From an uncultured Faecalibacterium sp. (GTDB lineage Bacteria; Bacillota; Clostridia; Oscillospirales; Ruminococcaceae): 8,118 bases of DNA. Position numbers and translations under genes: made by a program. The stretch's first letter is position 1. Each line of letters starts with the position of its first letter. Of this stretch, positions 6,145-8,118 are shown piece by piece. The stretch lies in the NCBI GenBank assembly GCA_937917475.1, contig CALDNF010000031.1:1-8118 (forward strand). The letters are read 5' to 3'. The notes beneath the pieces are model-generated. The model did not search any database and was not told where the DNA came from. It saw only the letters and a program-made list of their open reading frames with translations.

Positions 6145-6749
6145 ACGAAACCAACTATCTCCATACCGACCGGGTCCTCATCGTAGAGGGCAAATACGAC
6201 GCCGCACGGCTGTCCCATCTGACCGATGCCATGATCCTTCTGACGGACGGTTTTGGCATCTATAAGGATAAAAAGCGGCAGAGACTGTTCAAGGAGCTGG
6301 CCCGGAAAAACGGCCTGATCCTCCTGACCGACTCGGATGCGGCGGGATTCCGCATCCGGAACTACATCACCAATCTGGTGGGAGCACAGAATGTGGCGCA
6401 GGCCTATGTTCCGGCTATTCATGGCAAGGAAAAGCGGAAGCCTCAGCCCGGCAAGGAGGGGTTGTTGGGGGTCGAGGGCGTGGACGATGCTCTGGTGCTC
6501 AAGGCCCTGCGGGATGCATTGGGCCCGGAGCTGGAAGCGGGCCCTCAAGCGGTTCCGGACGGGCGGCAGATCACCTATACTGACCTTTACGAATGGGGGC
6601 TTTCGGGCACTGCAGGCAGTGCTGAACGGAAAGCCGCCCTGCTGAATCAGCTGGGACTGCCGCCCCGGCTCTCCAAAAAAGAACTGGTGGAAGCTCTGAA
6701 CCGGCTGTACTGCTTTGAAGAACTGGACGAAAAGATAAAAACGCTCTGA
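6141..6749 (+). CDS. rnmV: Toprim/DUF4093 protein, ribonuclease M5 family
   Basis: A 202-residue Toprim-domain protein resembling ribonuclease M5, which trims the 5S rRNA precursor on both sides within the ribosomal particle. Toprim motifs are intact: VLIVEGKYD (12-20) with the catalytic Glu at 16, and LLTDSDAAGF (61-70) with the metal-binding DxD at 64-66. GVEGVDDALVLKAL (110-123) matches the conserved GVE-helix of M5. The C-terminal part (about 145-198; DLYEWGLSG, then a helix-rich tail) corresponds to DUF4093. It is slightly longer than B. subtilis RnmV (about 186). The start overlaps the holA stop as ATGA, and a G-rich site (6129-6134) sits 6 bases before it inside holA, so translation is coupled. 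In many Firmicutes rnmV adjoins ksgA; that partner is not in the window, so a paralogue with another RNA target is possible. An inverted GGGCCC repeat (6521-6544) lies inside the gene. Confidence 0.8.
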   Translation: MNETNYLHTDRVLIVEGKYDAARLSHLTDAMILLTDGFGIYKDKKRQRLFKELARKNGLILLTDSDAAGFRIRNYITNLVGAQNVAQAYVPAIHGKEKRKPQPGKEGLLGVEGVDDALVLKALRDALGPELEAGPQAVPDGRQITYTDLYEWGLSGTAGSAERKAALLNQLGLPPRLSKKELVEALNRLYCFEELDEKIKTL

Positions 6750-6754
6750 AACAG

Positions 6755-6783
6755 AAAAAAGACCGCAAAATGCGGTCTTTTTT
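6755..6783. terminator. Bidirectional intrinsic terminator between rnmV and pyrG
   Basis: GACCGCA (6761-6767), loop AAA (6768-6770), TGCGGTC (6771-6777): a perfect 7-bp GC-rich stem flanked by AAAAAA (6755-6760) and TTTTTT (6778-6783), which extend the pairing to 13 bp. It follows the rnmV stop by 5 bases and the pyrG stop by 21 bases on the other strand, and has a T-run in both directions, so it should stop both transcripts. Confidence 0.94.
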
Positions 6784-6804
6784 GCTGTGTATATAAAATG
6801 AAAC

Positions 6805-8118
6805 TTAAACGTGCATCATGCTGCGCTGCTCCGAAGAACGGAACTTGAGGGCGGCGGCAATGAAAGCTTTGAACAGAGGATGAGCGTGGTTGGGACGGCT
6901 CTTGAACTCGGGATGGAACTGTGCACCGAGGTGGAAATCCCGGCCCGGCAATTCTACGGTCTCCACGAGATGGCCGTCGGGGCTGGTACCCGAGATGACG
7001 AGACCGGCATCCTGCATCTCCTGACGGAAGTCGTTGTTGAACTCATAGCGGTGGCGGTGACGCTCCCAGATCTCTTCCTGTCCATAGCACTCGGCCATCT
7101 TGGTGCCGGGGGCCACCTTGCAGGGATACTTGCCCAGACGCATGGTGCCGCCCTTGGGGATGTTGCCCTGCTGGTCGGCCATCAGGGCGATGACGTTGTG
7201 CTTGCCGTCAGGGGCAAACTCGCTGGAATTGGCATCCTTGTAGCCCAGCACATTCCGGGCAAACTCCATGACCATGATCTGCATACCAAGGCAGATGCCA
7301 AAGTAGGGGATGTTGTTCTCCCGGGCATACTGTGCGGCCTGGATCATGCCCTCGATGCCCCGGTCGCCAAAGCCGCCGGGTACGATGATACCGTCCACAT
7401 CGGCAAAGGCTTCCTTGCAGTCGTTCTGATTTTCCAGCTCTTCGCTGTCCACCCACTTGATCTCCACCTGACTGCCGTTCTCAAACCCGGCATGGTAGAG
7501 ACTCTCCATCACCGAGAGGTAGGCGTCGTGAAGCTTGACATACTTGCCTACCAGCGCAATGGTGCAGGTGCGGCTGCGGGTGGCGATGCGGGAGACCACT
7601 TCTTTCCACTCGGTCAGGTCGGCGGGGGGCACATCCAGATGCAGCTTCTTGACCACCACGTCGTCCAGACCGTTGGTGTGGAGCATCAGCGGGCACTGGT
7701 ACAGGCTGGGCATGGTCAGATTCTCGATGACACATTCCGGCTGTACGTTGCAGAAGGTGCTGATCTTCCGGCGGATATCGCTGCCCACGCTGCCGTCGGC
7801 ACGGAGAATGATGATATCCGGGTTGATGCCCATGCCCTGCAGCTCCTTGACCGAGTGCTGGGCAGGCTTGGATTTGTATTCATTGGAGCCGGAGATGTAG
7901 GGCACCAGCACTACATGAATGTAGCAGCAGTTGTCCCGGCCCTGCTCCAGACCCACCTGACGGATGGCCTCCAGGAAGGGCTGGCTCTCGATATCGCCGG
8001 TGGTGCCGCCGATCTCGGTGATGACCACATCGGCCTCGGTGGAGGAAGCCAGATTGTAGATGTAGCTCTTGATCTCGTTGGTGATGTGGGGGATGATCTG
8101 GACGGTCTGGCCGAGGTA
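6805..8118 (-). CDS. pyrG: CTP synthase, 3' part (5' end cut by window edge)
   Basis: CTP synthase makes CTP from UTP with ATP and glutamine (or ammonia), the last step of pyrimidine nucleotide synthesis. The frame is open to base 8118; 437 residues are visible of a usual 530-550, so about the first 105 (including the P-loop) lie outside. The GTG at 8028 is an internal codon. Visible in order: the rest of the synthetase domain, with YLGQTVQIIPHITNEIK (1-17), split as YLGQTVQIIP and HITNEIK, ITEIGGTTGDIES (33-45) with the Glu matching the metal-binding Glu of the family, and KPAQHSVKEL; then the class I glutamine amidotransferase domain from about 185, with oxyanion GGFGDRG, nucleophile Cys in FGICLGMQ (Cys 276) and the His/Glu of AQFHPEF (402, 404). 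All visible catalytic residues are present. The stop TAA (6805-6807) converges on rnmV. The 5' leader, where CTP-sensing attenuation occurs in some Firmicutes, is not in the window. Confidence 0.98.
   Translation of the reverse strand, partial: YLGQTVQIIPHITNEIKSYIYNLASSTEADVVITEIGGTTGDIESQPFLEAIRQVGLEQGRDNCCYIHVVLVPYISGSNEYKSKPAQHSVKELQGMGINPDIIILRADGSVGSDIRRKISTFCNVQPECVIENLTMPSLYQCPLMLHTNGLDDVVVKKLHLDVPPADLTEWKEVVSRIATRSRTCTIALVGKYVKLHDAYLSVMESLYHAGFENGSQVEIKWVDSEELENQNDCKEAFADVDGIIVPGGFGDRGIEGMIQAAQYARENNIPYFGICLGMQIMVMEFARNVLGYKDANSSEFAPDGKHNVIALMADQQGNIPKGGTMRLGKYPCKVAPGTKMAECYGQEEIWERHRHRYEFNNDFRQEMQDAGLVISGTSPDGHLVETVELPGRDFHLGAQFHPEFKSRPNHAHPLFKAFIAAALKFRSSEQRSMMHV

Noticed and set aside
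6521..6544. Inverted GGGCCC repeat with 12-base loop inside rnmV
   Set aside because: A 6-bp perfect palindromic pair inside a coding region of high GC is likely chance; there is no T-run or regulatory context.
8068..8118. Gln in the YLGQTVQ motif of CTP synthase as an unusual substitution
   Set aside because: That position varies in the family (Gly, Ala, Lys), and the flanking catalytic and binding residues are intact.
1..8118. Search for CRISPR repeats, insertion sequence ends, tRNA genes, toxin-antitoxin or defence genes
   Set aside because: No spaced direct repeats, terminal inverted repeats, tRNA-like cloverleaf or defence-type motifs were seen. Nearly all of the window is occupied by recognisable housekeeping genes.

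Overview
This is a housekeeping stretch of a bacterial chromosome. The coding style (fairly high GC, strong use of CTG, GAG, AAG and GCC), Gram-positive-type Shine-Dalgarno sites, and the presence of both an RNase M5-type Toprim protein and a comEC-holA neighbourhood point to a GC-rich Firmicute. My best guess is an Oscillospiraceae/Ruminococcaceae gut clostridium close to Faecalibacterium. That placement is inference from style and gene content; no rRNA or other phylogenetic marker was compared. I see no mobile element, CRISPR array, tRNA or rRNA, and no gene-free gap of 300 bases or more.

Layout. Six genes run on the plus strand and one converges on them from the right. The plus strand carries the 3' part of alaS (alanyl-tRNA synthetase, cut by the left edge), a HINT/HIT-type nucleotide hydrolase, an adenine-PRTase-like phosphoribosyltransferase, comEC (DNA-uptake channel), holA (DNA polymerase III delta subunit) and a Toprim/DUF4093 protein of the ribonuclease M5 (rnmV) family. 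Gaps are 69, 30, 6 and 71 bases, then a 4-base ATGA overlap between holA and rnmV. A strong bidirectional hairpin terminator closes this cluster. On its far side lies pyrG (CTP synthase) on the minus strand, whose 5' end is cut by the right edge.

How they fit together. alaS-HIT-PRTase-comEC could be read as one transcript, since no convincing terminator separates them; a short GC hairpin with a T-run sits over the first codons of comEC and could attenuate it. The gap after comEC holds a good extended -10 promoter, so holA-rnmV probably has its own transcription start and forms a translationally coupled pair. The functions are translation (alaS), AMP/nucleotide handling (HIT, PRTase, pyrG), DNA uptake and replication (comEC, holA) and RNA processing (rnmV).

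The main oddity is comEC. Its membrane channel core is intact, but the C-terminal metallo-beta-lactamase-like domain, usually the nuclease, has kept its length while losing the metal-binding histidine/aspartate motif. Other points worth a look are a likely TTG start for holA, the missing Shine-Dalgarno and early hairpin at comEC, the HIT gene next to a tRNA synthetase, and the non-canonical PRTase. I did not find an evident new multi-gene system here.
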